Shown in pieces: positions 17,974-26,340 of a stretch of DNA of 64,000 nucleotides. The notes under the pieces were generated by a model that did no database searches, was not told where the DNA came from, and worked only from the letters and a program-made list of their open reading frames with translations. How positions within the stretch are numbered: position 1 is the first letter of the stretch; the number at the start of each line of letters is the position of its first letter. The translations under genes were made by a program, and so were the position numbers. Source of the DNA: Croceibacter atlanticus HTCC2559 (GTDB lineage Bacteria > Bacteroidota > Bacteroidia > Flavobacteriales > Flavobacteriaceae); NCBI RefSeq assembly GCF_000196315.1, contig NC_014230.1, positions 2,690,501 through 2,754,500 on the forward strand. The letters are read 5' to 3'.

Positions 17974-18780
17974 TTAATAACCTGCAAAATTATAATTAAG
18001 CATTTGTCTAACCTTACTATATAACTGAGGAAAATTCATTTTAAAATCTTTAGGTGTTTCAATAAAATTTTCAATGAGAACAGCTAAAAACTCGTATTTG
18101 TTGGTATAAGCATAATTCCTAAAGTAGTCTGATGCCATTAAATTATTACGGTATAAATCATCTTTTAAAATTTGTTCTATTTCAGTATAGCCATCACTAA
18201 ATATTGAAGCACTTACATCTCTAAATTTTTTACTATTTAACTGCAAAATATGTGTAAACTCGTGTATACCTAAGTTTAAATTATCTGTAGTATCTGCATA
18301 ACCTTCCTTAAAATCTTTCCAAGAAATAACCAACGCCTTTAACCTTGGATTAAACTCACCTTTATGATATGCAGCAGTAATGTTAGAGTAATACGTATTA
18401 GGATAAATTATAACGCGATCTAAAATACCTAAGTAATAATTGCGCATCCCAAAAGTTAGCATAATTGCTGTAGCACCAATTAAAACTTTCATTTCCTCAG
18501 TAACCTCTAAATCTTCGCGTCCAAAAAATTCTTTATCTGCTAAAAATGTGGCCAACCTATGTTGAAAAAATGTTTTCTGAGAAGTATTAAGTAAACCATA
18601 AAATTCAAACTGGTTTTCTAGTATAGTGATTGAAGATTCTGGTAACTTCTTTTTAAACAGATAAAAGTGAGTATATATAGGCTTTTTAAACTTTATCACA
18701 TAAAGTGTTTCGGCAGATTTTACTAAGTAGTAAATAATAATAAGAATGATTGCTATTGCAAGAAATTTTCCAAAAACCAT
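17974..18780 (-). CDS. MtfA-like zinc-dependent peptidase
   Basis: A protein of 268 aa from the ATG at 18780 (an in-frame TTG at 18822 would add 14 aromatic residues and is less likely). One N-terminal membrane helix (FLAIAIILIIIYYLV) is followed by a cytosolic or periplasmic domain of the MtfA/DUF980 zinc-peptidase type: HEFTHILQ provides HExxH and NKYEFLAVLIENF the downstream Glu. E. coli MtfA is an aminopeptidase that binds the repressor Mlc; no Mlc is known here. It is convergent with ypdA, 2 bases apart. Confidence 0.82.
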   Translation of the reverse strand: MVFGKFLAIAIILIIIYYLVKSAETLYVIKFKKPIYTHFYLFKKKLPESSITILENQFEFYGLLNTSQKTFFQHRLATFLADKEFFGREDLEVTEEMKVLIGATAIMLTFGMRNYYLGILDRVIIYPNTYYSNITAAYHKGEFNPRLKALVISWKDFKEGYADTTDNLNLGIHEFTHILQLNSKKFRDVSASIFSDGYTEIEQILKDDLYRNNLMASDYFRNYAYTNKYEFLAVLIENFIETPKDFKMNFPQLYSKVRQMLNYNFAGY

Positions 18781-18863
18781 ATAATAAAAGTAGAGATAAA
18801 AATAAATGTATAGATAGTACAACCTATAATTTTCAATAATAAGAAGTAGTTCTGTTATTTTAA

Positions 18864-18871
18864 TACATTTG
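18864..18871 (+). promoter_or_regulatory. -7 promoter element TACATTTG, first acidic lipoprotein
   Basis: Exact TAnnTTTG match 28 bases before the ATG at 18900; followed by GTGTAACTAA, similar to the sequence after the paralogue's promoter. Confidence 0.65.
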
Positions 18872-18899
18872 TGTAACTAATCATTTAAAAAAATAAATT

Positions 18900-19160
18900 A
18901 TGAAAAAGGTATTTTTATCAATTATGGCTGTAGGTATGTTAATGGCTACTACATCTTGTAGAGAAACTACAGAAGACAAAGCAGAAGATGCTATGGAAGA
19001 TGTGAGTGATGATGTTAGCGATGATATGGATGAAGCTGAGAGCACATTAGAGAGAGCTGCAGATGAAACTGAAGACGGAATTAAAAGAGCAGGCGAAGAA
19101 ATAGAAGGCGCTGCTAAAGATGTAAAAGAAGAGTTTGATGGTGAAACAGATGACAACTAA
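18900..19160 (+). CDS. Small acidic helical lipoprotein (copy 1)
   Basis: An 86-aa protein with signal peptide and lipobox ATTSC, followed by RETTEDKAEDAMEDVSDD and a very acidic, Cys-free helical tail (about 30 Asp/Glu) with apolar residues spaced like an amphipathic helix. No known domain. The next gene is a paralogue: both have MKKV-start signal peptides and SCRETTE at the lipidation site. Each copy has its own promoter and terminator. Function unknown; such acidic tails may bind cations or shield the surface, which is inference. Confidence 0.85.
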   Translation: MKKVFLSIMAVGMLMATTSCRETTEDKAEDAMEDVSDDVSDDMDEAESTLERAADETEDGIKRAGEEIEGAAKDVKEEFDGETDDN

Positions 19161-19188
19161 TTAGTTACACTATTAACACTTATAAAAC

Positions 19189-19216
19189 AAAGGCTCCTAA
19201 TTTTAGGAGCCTTTTA
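19189..19216 (+). terminator. Terminator after acidic lipoprotein copy 1
   Basis: Stem AAAGGCTCCTA / TAGGAGCCTTT followed by T. Confidence 0.9.
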
Positions 19217-19250
19217 AGTCTTAAATATTCTTACAACTTCAAGATATTAT

Positions 19251-19258
19251 TATATTTG
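19251..19258 (+). promoter_or_regulatory. -7 promoter element TATATTTG, second acidic lipoprotein
   Basis: Exact TAnnTTTG match 30 bases before the ATG at 19289, nearly the same spacing as in copy 1. An upstream in-frame ATG at 19256 overlaps the promoter and is rejected as start. Confidence 0.65.
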
Positions 19259-19288
19259 TGCCTTACTAACCTTATAAAATTTATTAAA

Positions 19289-19561
19289 ATGAAAAAAGTA
19301 ATATTATCTGTAATGGCTTTAGGTCTTCTTTTAGGAACTTCTTGTAGAGAAACTACTGAAGAGAAAACTGAAGATGCTATCGAAGCAATGGGTGAAGATA
19401 TCGAAGCTAACGCTGAAGAAGCTGGTGATGCTATTGAAGCTGGTGCTGAAGAAGTTGAAGCTGAAATGAACGAAGCTGGCGAAGAAGTTGAAGCTGAAAT
19501 GAATGAAGAAATGAACGAAGAGATGAAAGAAGATGCAACAGACGATAACGCTGCTAACTAA
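19289..19561 (+). CDS. Small acidic helical lipoprotein (copy 2)
   Basis: A 90-aa paralogue of the preceding gene: signal peptide MKKVILSVMALGLLLG, lipobox TSC, then RETTEEKTEDAIEAMGED and a repetitive Glu/Ala tail built of imperfect 11- to 14-residue units (EEAGDAIEAGAEEVEAEMN, then NEAGEEVEAEMN). The repeats are also visible in the DNA as reiterated GAAG and GCTGAA words, so the tail probably grew by slippage or unequal crossover. No known domain; predicted highly charged helix on a membrane anchor. Confidence 0.85.
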   Translation: MKKVILSVMALGLLLGTSCRETTEEKTEDAIEAMGEDIEANAEEAGDAIEAGAEEVEAEMNEAGEEVEAEMNEEMNEEMKEDATDDNAAN

Positions 19562-19582
19562 TCTTTTTCTTTTATAGAATAG

Positions 19583-19615
19583 AAAAAGGCTTCCAATTTA
19601 TGGAAGCCTTTTTTA
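19583..19615. terminator. Bidirectional terminator between convergent genes
   Basis: Stem AAAAAGGCTTCCA / TGGAAGCCTTTTT with a 5-base loop. It serves acidic lipoprotein copy 2 and the BtuG-like gene. Confidence 0.92.
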
Positions 19616-19641
19616 GTATATAACAGTTTCCTTAAAACGTG

Positions 19642-21039
19642 TTAGTTATTAAAGTAAACATTATTTGGTAACACGCCTACTGTAAAACTAGTTGTTAAGC
19701 TATTATCGGTTAAGTCATAAATATGAACCGAACCATTACTAGAAAAGTCATTAGGATCACAAGCGTATAGTGTATTATCATTTACAACCATTCCATATAA
19801 GTTAAGACCCGTTAATTCCGCATCTGTAGGAATTGTAAAAGATGACGTTGCTCCTTTATAAACATTCCCGTTTAAGCCATAGTAAACTGCACTATTATCT
19901 ATATTTAAATAACTTGGGTGCTCTGTTTGATTAAATGTATATGTAGTAGTAACTGTATTGCTAGAAGTATTAATTACAGAAATACTTCCACCTTCTTCAT
20001 CTCCTTGATAAGAAAATTGTCCAGAACTTAAAACCCAAAGATTACCGCTGGCATCTAACTGCAAACTGTTTGGTGCCTTACCAACTGTTATTGTATTAGT
20101 AACAGCATCTGTTACAGGACTTATAACACTTATTTCATTATTTACACCAAAACCACCTTGATGTGCTACATAAATATTTGTACCATCAAATAACAGCTCT
20201 TCTGGACCTTCGCTTACTGGTATTGTTGTTGTAATAGTATTTGTATCTAAATCTATAACTGCAATATAATCATCTGTAGCATCACTACCACTACCCCAAT
20301 TGGTAACATAACCTTTGTTGTTAGCAGTAATCATAAAACGAGGATTCATTAAGCCTGTTTCTATTTTCGTAATTTCTTCAAAAGAAAAACGATTTACTAC
20401 AGTTATTTTATTACCAACGTTTGCTACTACATAGGCATTTGTTTCAGAAAACCCGATTGACTGTACTATGTTACCTAAGTTGTCATTGTTTACATCTTGA
20501 TAAATATCATTATCTACCGCAGTGAAATTTGCATCAATATAAGATACTGTCCCAAAACCACTTCCAAATGGTCCTTCATTAGAAATTAATATTCCTGCTT
20601 CAAAAGCAAAACTATCATTATCTGTAATGGTCACAGTTTCAGAAATTGGATTTGTTAGCGACTCACCATTTTCAGAAATTACAGAAATCTCGATTGTTTC
20701 AGCCTCTTCAACAGTTGTATCATCTATAATATTAACCGTTATAACTGCTGTAGTTTCACCTTCACTTATTGTGAAATTTGTAATGTTTACGGTATAGTCT
20801 TCCGTTTCTAAAGCTGTACCCATAAGGGCAATTTCATAAGTAGTATCAACCAGTACAGCATCTGTAGTTGTAACTGTAAACAATAGCTCACCAGCATCTT
20901 CAGATACTGTTGTGGCATTTGCAGAGATAGTTATGCTACCATTGCTGTTATCGGTATTCATACCGTCATCATCAGATTCACAACTAACCGTAAAAACAGC
21001 AGTTAAAACCAAAAGCATTAATAATTTAAGTGTCTTCAT
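19642..21039 (-). CDS. BtuG-like surface lipoprotein: Calx-beta domain plus YncE-type beta-propeller
   Basis: A 465-aa lipoprotein (lipobox TVSC, Cys20, then ESDDDG, an acidic sequence typical of surface export in Bacteroidota). Residues about 35-145 form a Calx-beta domain (VSEDAGELLFTVT ... VTITDND). The rest is a YVTN/YncE-type propeller with repeats such as GLMNPRFMITANNKGYVTN and VGKAPNSLQLDASGNLWVL. Bacteroides BtuG is a propeller lipoprotein that binds cobalamin on top of BtuB. Here the gene lies 10 bases downstream of a BtuB-like receptor under a cobalamin riboswitch, so the same role is inferred; the Calx-beta domain is an extra. Confidence 0.82.
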   Translation of the reverse strand: MKTLKLLMLLVLTAVFTVSCESDDDGMNTDNSNGSITISANATTVSEDAGELLFTVTTTDAVLVDTTYEIALMGTALETEDYTVNITNFTISEGETTAVITVNIIDDTTVEEAETIEISVISENGESLTNPISETVTITDNDSFAFEAGILISNEGPFGSGFGTVSYIDANFTAVDNDIYQDVNNDNLGNIVQSIGFSETNAYVVANVGNKITVVNRFSFEEITKIETGLMNPRFMITANNKGYVTNWGSGSDATDDYIAVIDLDTNTITTTIPVSEGPEELLFDGTNIYVAHQGGFGVNNEISVISPVTDAVTNTITVGKAPNSLQLDASGNLWVLSSGQFSYQGDEEGGSISVINTSSNTVTTTYTFNQTEHPSYLNIDNSAVYYGLNGNVYKGATSSFTIPTDAELTGLNLYGMVVNDNTLYACDPNDFSSNGSVHIYDLTDNSLTTSFTVGVLPNNVYFNN

Positions 21040-21049
21040 TATTTAAAAT

Positions 21050-22945
21050 TTAGAAGGATTGAGTTAGTAAAATTGAATAGTGGCGTCCAGGATTTGGCCT
21101 AAACGCTATATTTTGATAATTTTTATTGAAGATATTATTTACAGATAATTGTATTGTAAACCAGTTTAATCCTTTAGATTTTGGCTTAAATGAAAGGTTA
21201 ACATTAGATACTGCATAACCTCCAAGAGTTTCAGAATTGTCTGTCTTTGTAAAGACCTCACCATTGTATAAAAACTGATACAGAAGGTGTAATGATTTAT
21301 AGTTGTAACCTAAACTTCCAATAAATTTATGTTTAGGCACATATATAAATTGTGCATTGGTTGATAAATCTTTGGCCTCAACATACGTGTAACCTGTTGT
21401 AGTAGTAAACTTATGTGAGCCAAAATTATAATAAGCCTGAAATTGCGCCTCTATACCGTAGTTTCTAGAATCCTTAATATTGTTAGGCATAAACAACCCT
21501 TGTTGGTTGGGTAACCATTGAATCAAATTTTCTGAGTAACTAATAAATTCAGCTAGCTTAAATGTTCCGAAAGAAAATTTTAATGTTTGGTTTAGTTCTC
21601 CTTGATATGTTATTTCTGGCAATAAATCTGGATTTCCGATAGCGCCGGCACCGTTCCAATTTAAGTCGTTAAACGTTGGTGCTCTAAAATTTTTGGATGC
21701 ATTAAAGCCAATACCAAATTGGCGAATAGTGTTATCCTTTTGAAAAGCCGAAAGATAGTCTGCAGAAATACCATATAACAATGGGCTTTCATAATCATTA
21801 GAAAACTCCTGTTTTAGTTGAAGTGTACCAGTAATAAATTTACTCAACTTATGCTCTAACAATGCAGCGCCAGAAATTACATCTCTATTACTTTCTTCTA
21901 TGTTAGATCCTTCTGCACTTGTAGTATTAAGGTCTGCAATAGTTTTTAAACTTGTCTTAGTATTAAATTGATATTTAAACTCGTTGTTAAAAACATACCT
22001 AATCGCTTTCCCATAAAAATAAAAATCGTCTACATTTTTGTCTGGAAAGTATTTATAAGACTCAAAGACATGAGCTAACCTGGTTACACTTTCAAATGCT
22101 TTTCCTTTTGCTGTCCAAGCTAATAGGGTTCTTGTATTTTCATCTTCATAACCATCAAAAGTAACAGCCGTTAGTGTTCTACTAAATTCTCTATCACTTA
22201 AAAATGTATTATGATAAACATTTAATTGATGGTCCTTATTCAATTTAAATCCAAAATTTAAATTTCCATTTATAGTTTTATAAGCACCATTATCATTCCT
22301 AAGGTTAGTATTTAAATATTTAAAATCGTTTTCACTTTGCAAACCATCTAATGCCGTTTCTATATAAAACTTTTTAGTACCATAACTTAATTTAGCTTGG
22401 GCTTCATAGGTTTCAAAGCTTCCGTAGCTTTCTAACAATTTTGTTTTAAAACCAGTGTTGTATTTAGTGGTGTTATTTAAATGTATACTACCACCAACAG
22501 CTCCACTGCCGTAAGGAATGCTTCCGCCACCATGTCTTACTACAAGATTATCATAGTTTCGAGTACTTATGGTATTAAAATCGGTTTGCCCATTTAACTG
22601 AGAATTTATTGAAATACCATTCCACAGCACAGCAGTTTGAGAGGCATTTGTTCCTCTAAATGATGGAGAAGACACACCACCAGGACCATTTTCCTTAAAA
22701 TATATTAAACTGTTATATAGTAAAATTTGCTGTAAAGGTGTTGCTTGATTGTAAAAAACACTATCTCTTAATGTTGTGGTTGTAGTACCAGTAGAAAAAT
22801 CTGTCAAGCTTACATCACTAATGATAACCTCAGGCAATTGTTGGAGGCTATCCAATTGCGAGTGTGCATTTGTAGAAAAAATCCACATCAATAAGATGAA
22901 AACGATATATCTCATAAGTCTTGAGATGCTTTTCCCGAGCATCAT
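21050..22945 (-). CDS. btuB: TonB-dependent cobalamin receptor (BtuB-like)
   Basis: A 631-aa outer-membrane receptor: signal peptide, TonB-box-like LPEVIISD, a plug domain (SFRGTNASQTAVLWNG, GSGAVGGSIHLNN) and a 22-strand barrel ending in a C-terminal Phe (LLTQSF). The cobalamin riboswitch directly upstream identifies the ligand as B12 or a relative. It heads an operon with the BtuG-like lipoprotein. The start may be ATG 22945, 22942 or, with a neater signal peptide, 22915 (MRYIVFILLMW). The first two lie at the edge of a small hairpin, which matters for translational control. Confidence 0.9.
   Translation of the reverse strand: MMLGKSISRLMRYIVFILLMWIFSTNAHSQLDSLQQLPEVIISDVSLTDFSTGTTTTTLRDSVFYNQATPLQQILLYNSLIYFKENGPGGVSSPSFRGTNASQTAVLWNGISINSQLNGQTDFNTISTRNYDNLVVRHGGGSIPYGSGAVGGSIHLNNTTKYNTGFKTKLLESYGSFETYEAQAKLSYGTKKFYIETALDGLQSENDFKYLNTNLRNDNGAYKTINGNLNFGFKLNKDHQLNVYHNTFLSDREFSRTLTAVTFDGYEDENTRTLLAWTAKGKAFESVTRLAHVFESYKYFPDKNVDDFYFYGKAIRYVFNNEFKYQFNTKTSLKTIADLNTTSAEGSNIEESNRDVISGAALLEHKLSKFITGTLQLKQEFSNDYESPLLYGISADYLSAFQKDNTIRQFGIGFNASKNFRAPTFNDLNWNGAGAIGNPDLLPEITYQGELNQTLKFSFGTFKLAEFISYSENLIQWLPNQQGLFMPNNIKDSRNYGIEAQFQAYYNFGSHKFTTTTGYTYVEAKDLSTNAQFIYVPKHKFIGSLGYNYKSLHLLYQFLYNGEVFTKTDNSETLGGYAVSNVNLSFKPKSKGLNWFTIQLSVNNIFNKNYQNIAFRPNPGRHYSILLTQSF
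22925..22943 (-). promoter_or_regulatory. Hairpin at the btuB translation start
   Basis: On the minus strand GATGCT-CGGGAAA-AGCATC forms a 6-bp stem that includes the ATG at 22942 and begins within the ATG at 22945. It has no T-run, so it is not a terminator; it may hide the start site when B12 is bound. Confidence 0.4.
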
Positions 22946-22960
22946 TAAGATGATTAAGAA

Positions 22961-23137
22961 CTTGGCAGGTCTCCTGACTTGTCTTTAATGTACATACCTT
23001 CCCATATTGCTACAGTGGTTTTAAGATTGTACAAGCTCAAATAAATGAGTGACTTACAGTTGCGGGTACAGTTGCCGATTTTAACGGCATTCCCATTTTA
23101 AGGTCATACGTTTGTAATACGTATTTCCACCAAAATT
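22961..23137 (-). ncRNA. Cobalamin (B12) riboswitch
   Basis: Read on the minus strand, this leader has the conserved parts in order: GGTGGAA near 23128, AATGGGAATGCCG, then ACTGTACCCGCAACTGTAAG, CCACTG, GGGAAGG and finally the B12 box AGTCAGGAGACCTGCC at 22964-22979. These are the cobalamin aptamer core, kissing-loop and B12-box elements. It starts a few bases after the -7 element at 23143-23150 and ends about 16 bases before the first btuB ATG. There is no terminator-like hairpin with T-run between aptamer and gene, so control is probably translational. Confidence 0.95.
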
Positions 23138-23142
23138 CAGTG

Positions 23143-23150
23143 CAAAAGTA
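23143..23150 (-). promoter_or_regulatory. -7 promoter element TACTTTTG for the riboswitch-btuB transcript
   Basis: Exact TAnnTTTG match on the minus strand just upstream of the aptamer. Confidence 0.7.
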
Positions 23151-23190
23151 GCTTTTTTAAATAACCGCACAATGAGTTTTAAAAAATACT

Positions 23191-23198
23191 TAGTTTTG
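23191..23198 (+). promoter_or_regulatory. -7 promoter element TAGTTTTG for btuF-btuC
   Basis: Exact TAnnTTTG match on the plus strand, giving a leader of about 43 bases before the TTG start. This transcript does not include the riboswitch. Confidence 0.6.
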
Positions 23199-23244
23199 AA
23201 TATTCTTACGCTTTTTAATTAATCTACTAATACATAACTATCTT

Positions 23245-24381
23245 TTGAAATATTTAGCTTCACTTTTACTCTTATCTATACTATTTACGTCTTGCAAGAA
23301 TCATGACAAAGAGCTAAAATCTTTATTAAGCAAAGGTGATACGCTTAAGATTGAATATGCCAAAGGTTTTGAAGTGGTTTCTTATGACGGTTTTAAACTT
23401 ATGACTGTTAAAAGCCCTTGGCCAGATGCAGAAAAAGATTTTATTTATGCCTTAGTTAATGAGGACAATACACTTCCTGAAGGACTAGAGTACGATCAAA
23501 AAGTAAATTTACCTATAGAGCAACTTGTCGTAACTTCTACCACTCACATACCATCTTTAGAAGCTTTAGGTGAAGAGCATGCATTGGTTGGGTTTCCAAA
23601 TTTAGATTATATCTCTTCTAAAAAAACCCGACAACTCATTAACAACAATAAAGTTAAAGAGTTAGGAGCCAACGAATCTATAAATACAGAAATCCTATTA
23701 GAGCTACAGCCAGATGTAGTAATAGGTTTTGCTATAGATAACGAAAACAAAACTTTTAATACCATTCAAAAGAATGGTACTCCAGTTATTTTTAATGCAG
23801 ATTGGCTTGAAACACATCCATTAGGAAAAGCAGAATGGTTAAAATTCTTTGGAGTACTTTTTAATAAAACCGATAAAGCAACTCAATTATTTAACGAGAT
23901 AGCAACCTCTTATGAAGAAACCAAAAAACTTGCCAAGTCTGTAAATGAAAAGCCTACCGTTTTGTGTGGTGCTATGTATAAAGATGTTTGGTATCTTCCT
24001 TATGGCAATAGTTGGCAGGCAAAGTTTATTAGTGATGCTAATGCGAAATATGTGTACGGATACACCAACGGTAAAGGCAGTATTTCTTTAGCTTTTGAAA
24101 AAGTATTAGATAAAGCTGAAAACTCAGAATATTGGTTAGCACCTGGAAGTTTTTCTTCTTACGATGCTATGTTAGAAGCCTCTTCTCACTACAATCAATT
24201 TAAAGCTTTTCAAGACAAGACCATATTTAGTTTTGCAAGTACTACTGGAGAAACTGGTGGCGTATTATACTATGAACTTGGTCCTAACAGACCAGACTTA
24301 GTACTAAAAGATATGGTATCTATTTTACATCCAGAATTACTTAAAGACTATACGCCTACATTCTTTAAACCACTAAATTAA
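23245..24381 (+). CDS. btuF: ABC transporter substrate-binding lipoprotein (BtuF-like)
   Basis: A 378-aa lipoprotein with lipobox FTSC (Cys17) and a periplasmic-binding fold of the iron/cobalamin (TroA/FecB/BtuF) class: VVTSTTHIPSLEALG, LGANESINTEILLELQPDVVIG and GETGGVLYYELGPNRPDLVLKD. It would take cobalamin, or possibly a siderophore, from the receptor to the inner-membrane permease encoded immediately downstream. Context (riboswitch and BtuB) favours cobalamin. The start codon is TTG; the signal peptide begins there and no ATG lies nearby. Confidence 0.82.
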   Translation: MKYLASLLLLSILFTSCKNHDKELKSLLSKGDTLKIEYAKGFEVVSYDGFKLMTVKSPWPDAEKDFIYALVNEDNTLPEGLEYDQKVNLPIEQLVVTSTTHIPSLEALGEEHALVGFPNLDYISSKKTRQLINNNKVKELGANESINTEILLELQPDVVIGFAIDNENKTFNTIQKNGTPVIFNADWLETHPLGKAEWLKFFGVLFNKTDKATQLFNEIATSYEETKKLAKSVNEKPTVLCGAMYKDVWYLPYGNSWQAKFISDANAKYVYGYTNGKGSISLAFEKVLDKAENSEYWLAPGSFSSYDAMLEASSHYNQFKAFQDKTIFSFASTTGETGGVLYYELGPNRPDLVLKDMVSILHPELLKDYTPTFFKPLN

Positions 24382-25404
24382 ATGGTTAAGCAAAGCACAT
24401 ATCTTCTACTAGGGATAGTATTGCTATTAATAGCTTTTCTAACTAATATTAGTTTAGGTTCTGTAAGCATTCCTTTAGACAATGTGCTTGCCGCACTTTT
24501 TGGTGGAGATGTAGACAAAGAATCTTGGCGCTATATAATAACAGATTACAGGTTACCGAAAGCATTAACTGCCATTTTTGTTGGTAGTGGATTAGCGTTA
24601 AGTGGTTTATTAATGCAAACATTATTTAGGAATCCGTTAGCTGGTCCATACGTTTTAGGTATTAGTAGCGGAGCCAGTTTAGGTGTTGCTATAATTATTA
24701 TGGGAGCAAGTTTGTTTGGTGGTGTATTTGCAAGCTATTTAAATTCTGGTTACAGCATAGCCATTGCGTCAAGTTTGGGTAGTTTTTTAGTATTATTAGC
24801 TGTAGTAGTAGCTTCGGCAAGATTAAGAGACACCATGGCAATTCTCATTATAGGGTTAATGTTTGCTAGTTTAACAGCTTCTGTTGTTAGTGTATTAGCT
24901 TACTTTAGCTCTGCTGCACAATTGCAACAATATATGTTTTGGTCTTTTGGTAGTTTAGGTAATTTAGGGTGGCAAGAGCTTAGTATTTTAGGTGTCACAG
25001 TTGGTATAGGAGTTATAGTTAGCATTTTCTGTTTAAAAAATTTAAATGCCTTGCTTTTGGGTGAACATTATGCTAAAAGCCTTGGTGTAAATATTAAAAA
25101 AAATAGGTTTTTAATAATTGTAGCAACTAGTTTATTAGCTGGAAGTATTACAGCTTTTGCAGGACCAATAGCGTTTATAGGTTTAGCCGTACCTCATTTG
25201 GTAAGATTGGTAATAAAAACAACTAATCATCTCATATTAATGCCTGCGGTACTTTGCTTTGGTGCCATTTTAATGCTTATCTGCGATGCTATTGCACAAT
25301 TACCAAATAGTGAATTTACATTACCAATTAATGCTATCACCTCATTAGTAGGAGCACCTGTTGTAATTTGGCTATTGGTGCGTAAACGTAAACTCATGTT
25401 TTAG
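24382..25404 (+). CDS. btuC: FecCD-family ABC permease (BtuC-like)
   Basis: A 340-aa inner-membrane permease with about ten helices. FecCD signatures include LPKALTAIFVGSGLALSG, MQTLFRNPLAGPYVLGIS and FAGPIAFIGLAVPHLVRL, the last being the segment that contacts the ATPase. The ATG follows the btuF stop with no gap, so the two are co-translated. No BtuD/FecE ATPase gene follows (yebC is next, on its own), so the ATPase must be encoded elsewhere. Confidence 0.88.
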   Translation: MVKQSTYLLLGIVLLLIAFLTNISLGSVSIPLDNVLAALFGGDVDKESWRYIITDYRLPKALTAIFVGSGLALSGLLMQTLFRNPLAGPYVLGISSGASLGVAIIIMGASLFGGVFASYLNSGYSIAIASSLGSFLVLLAVVVASARLRDTMAILIIGLMFASLTASVVSVLAYFSSAAQLQQYMFWSFGSLGNLGWQELSILGVTVGIGVIVSIFCLKNLNALLLGEHYAKSLGVNIKKNRFLIIVATSLLAGSITAFAGPIAFIGLAVPHLVRLVIKTTNHLILMPAVLCFGAILMLICDAIAQLPNSEFTLPINAITSLVGAPVVIWLLVRKRKLMF

Positions 25405-25489
25405 CTAACAAAACAATTAAACTTCATAATTTTACACATTGATAATTATAGGTGAAATTCCTATTTTTACGCTTTAACAAAAATAATTT

Positions 25490-26236
25490 ATGGGAAGAGC
25501 ATTTGAATTTAGGAAAGCGCGTAAGATGAAGCGATGGTCTGCAATGTCTAAAGCCTTTACGCGTATTGGTAAAGATATTGTAATGGCTGTTAAAGAAGGT
25601 GGACCAGATCCAGACTCAAACTCTAGGCTACGTGCTGTCATACAGAATGCCAAGTCTGTAAATATGCCTAAAGACAATGTAGAACGTGCCATTAAACGTG
25701 CGAGTGATAAGTCTCAAGGTGATTATAAAGAAGTAATCTTTGAAGGCTATGCTCAACATGGTATCGCTGTTTTAATTGAAACTGCTACAGATAACAATAC
25801 AAGAACTGTTGCCAATGTAAGAGCTGCTTTTAATAAAACAGACGGAAATTTAGGTACTTCTGGCTCTGTTGTCTTTATGTTTGATCATACCTGTAACTTT
25901 AAAATTAAAGGTGATAACTTAGACCTTGAAGAACTTGAATTAGAATTAATTGATTTTGGTGTTGAAGAAATTTTTGAAGACACAGATGAAAATGAGCAAG
26001 GCGAAACTCAAAAAGTGATAATGATTTATGCCCCTTTTGAAAGTTTCGGAAACATTCAAGGATATTTAGAAGCTAATAATATTGAGATTATTTCTTCTGG
26101 CTTTGAGCGTATACCACAAGTTACTAAAAAGCTAACTCCAGAACAACAAGAAGATGTTGAGAAGCTTTTAGAGAAATTAGACGACGATGATGATGTACAA
26201 AATGTATATCATACTATGGATGAAAGTGAAGACTAA
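25490..26236 (+). CDS. yebC: YebC/PmpR-family regulator
   Basis: A 248-aa YebC/TACO1-family protein, starting MGRAFEFRKARKMKRWSAMS and containing the family signature GGPDPDSNSRLRAVIQNAKS and NMPKDNVERAIKRA. Members act as DNA-binding regulators or help translation at proline stretches. The C-terminal tail is Asp/Glu-rich (EKLDDDDDVQNVYHTMDES). Ends with a strong terminator; not linked to the neighbouring transport genes. Confidence 0.93.
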   Translation: MGRAFEFRKARKMKRWSAMSKAFTRIGKDIVMAVKEGGPDPDSNSRLRAVIQNAKSVNMPKDNVERAIKRASDKSQGDYKEVIFEGYAQHGIAVLIETATDNNTRTVANVRAAFNKTDGNLGTSGSVVFMFDHTCNFKIKGDNLDLEELELELIDFGVEEIFEDTDENEQGETQKVIMIYAPFESFGNIQGYLEANNIEIISSGFERIPQVTKKLTPEQQEDVEKLLEKLDDDDDVQNVYHTMDESED

Positions 26237-26256
26237 CAGTTCCATCCAATTCATAT

Positions 26257-26293
26257 AAAAAAAACCTCCAAATTAACTTTGGAGGTTTTTTTA
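26257..26293 (+). terminator. Terminator after yebC
   Basis: Stem AAAACCTCCAAA / TTTGGAGGTTTT with a 5-base loop and T-run. Confidence 0.92.
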
Positions 26294-26340
26294 TAAATAT
26301 AGTTTATTTGAAAAGTATTGTTCCGTTGAATTTAATCCAC

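Noticed and set aside
18781-18822. TTG start of the MtfA-like gene
   Set aside because: It adds an aromatic Tyr-rich stretch; the ATG at 18780 gives a normal membrane anchor.
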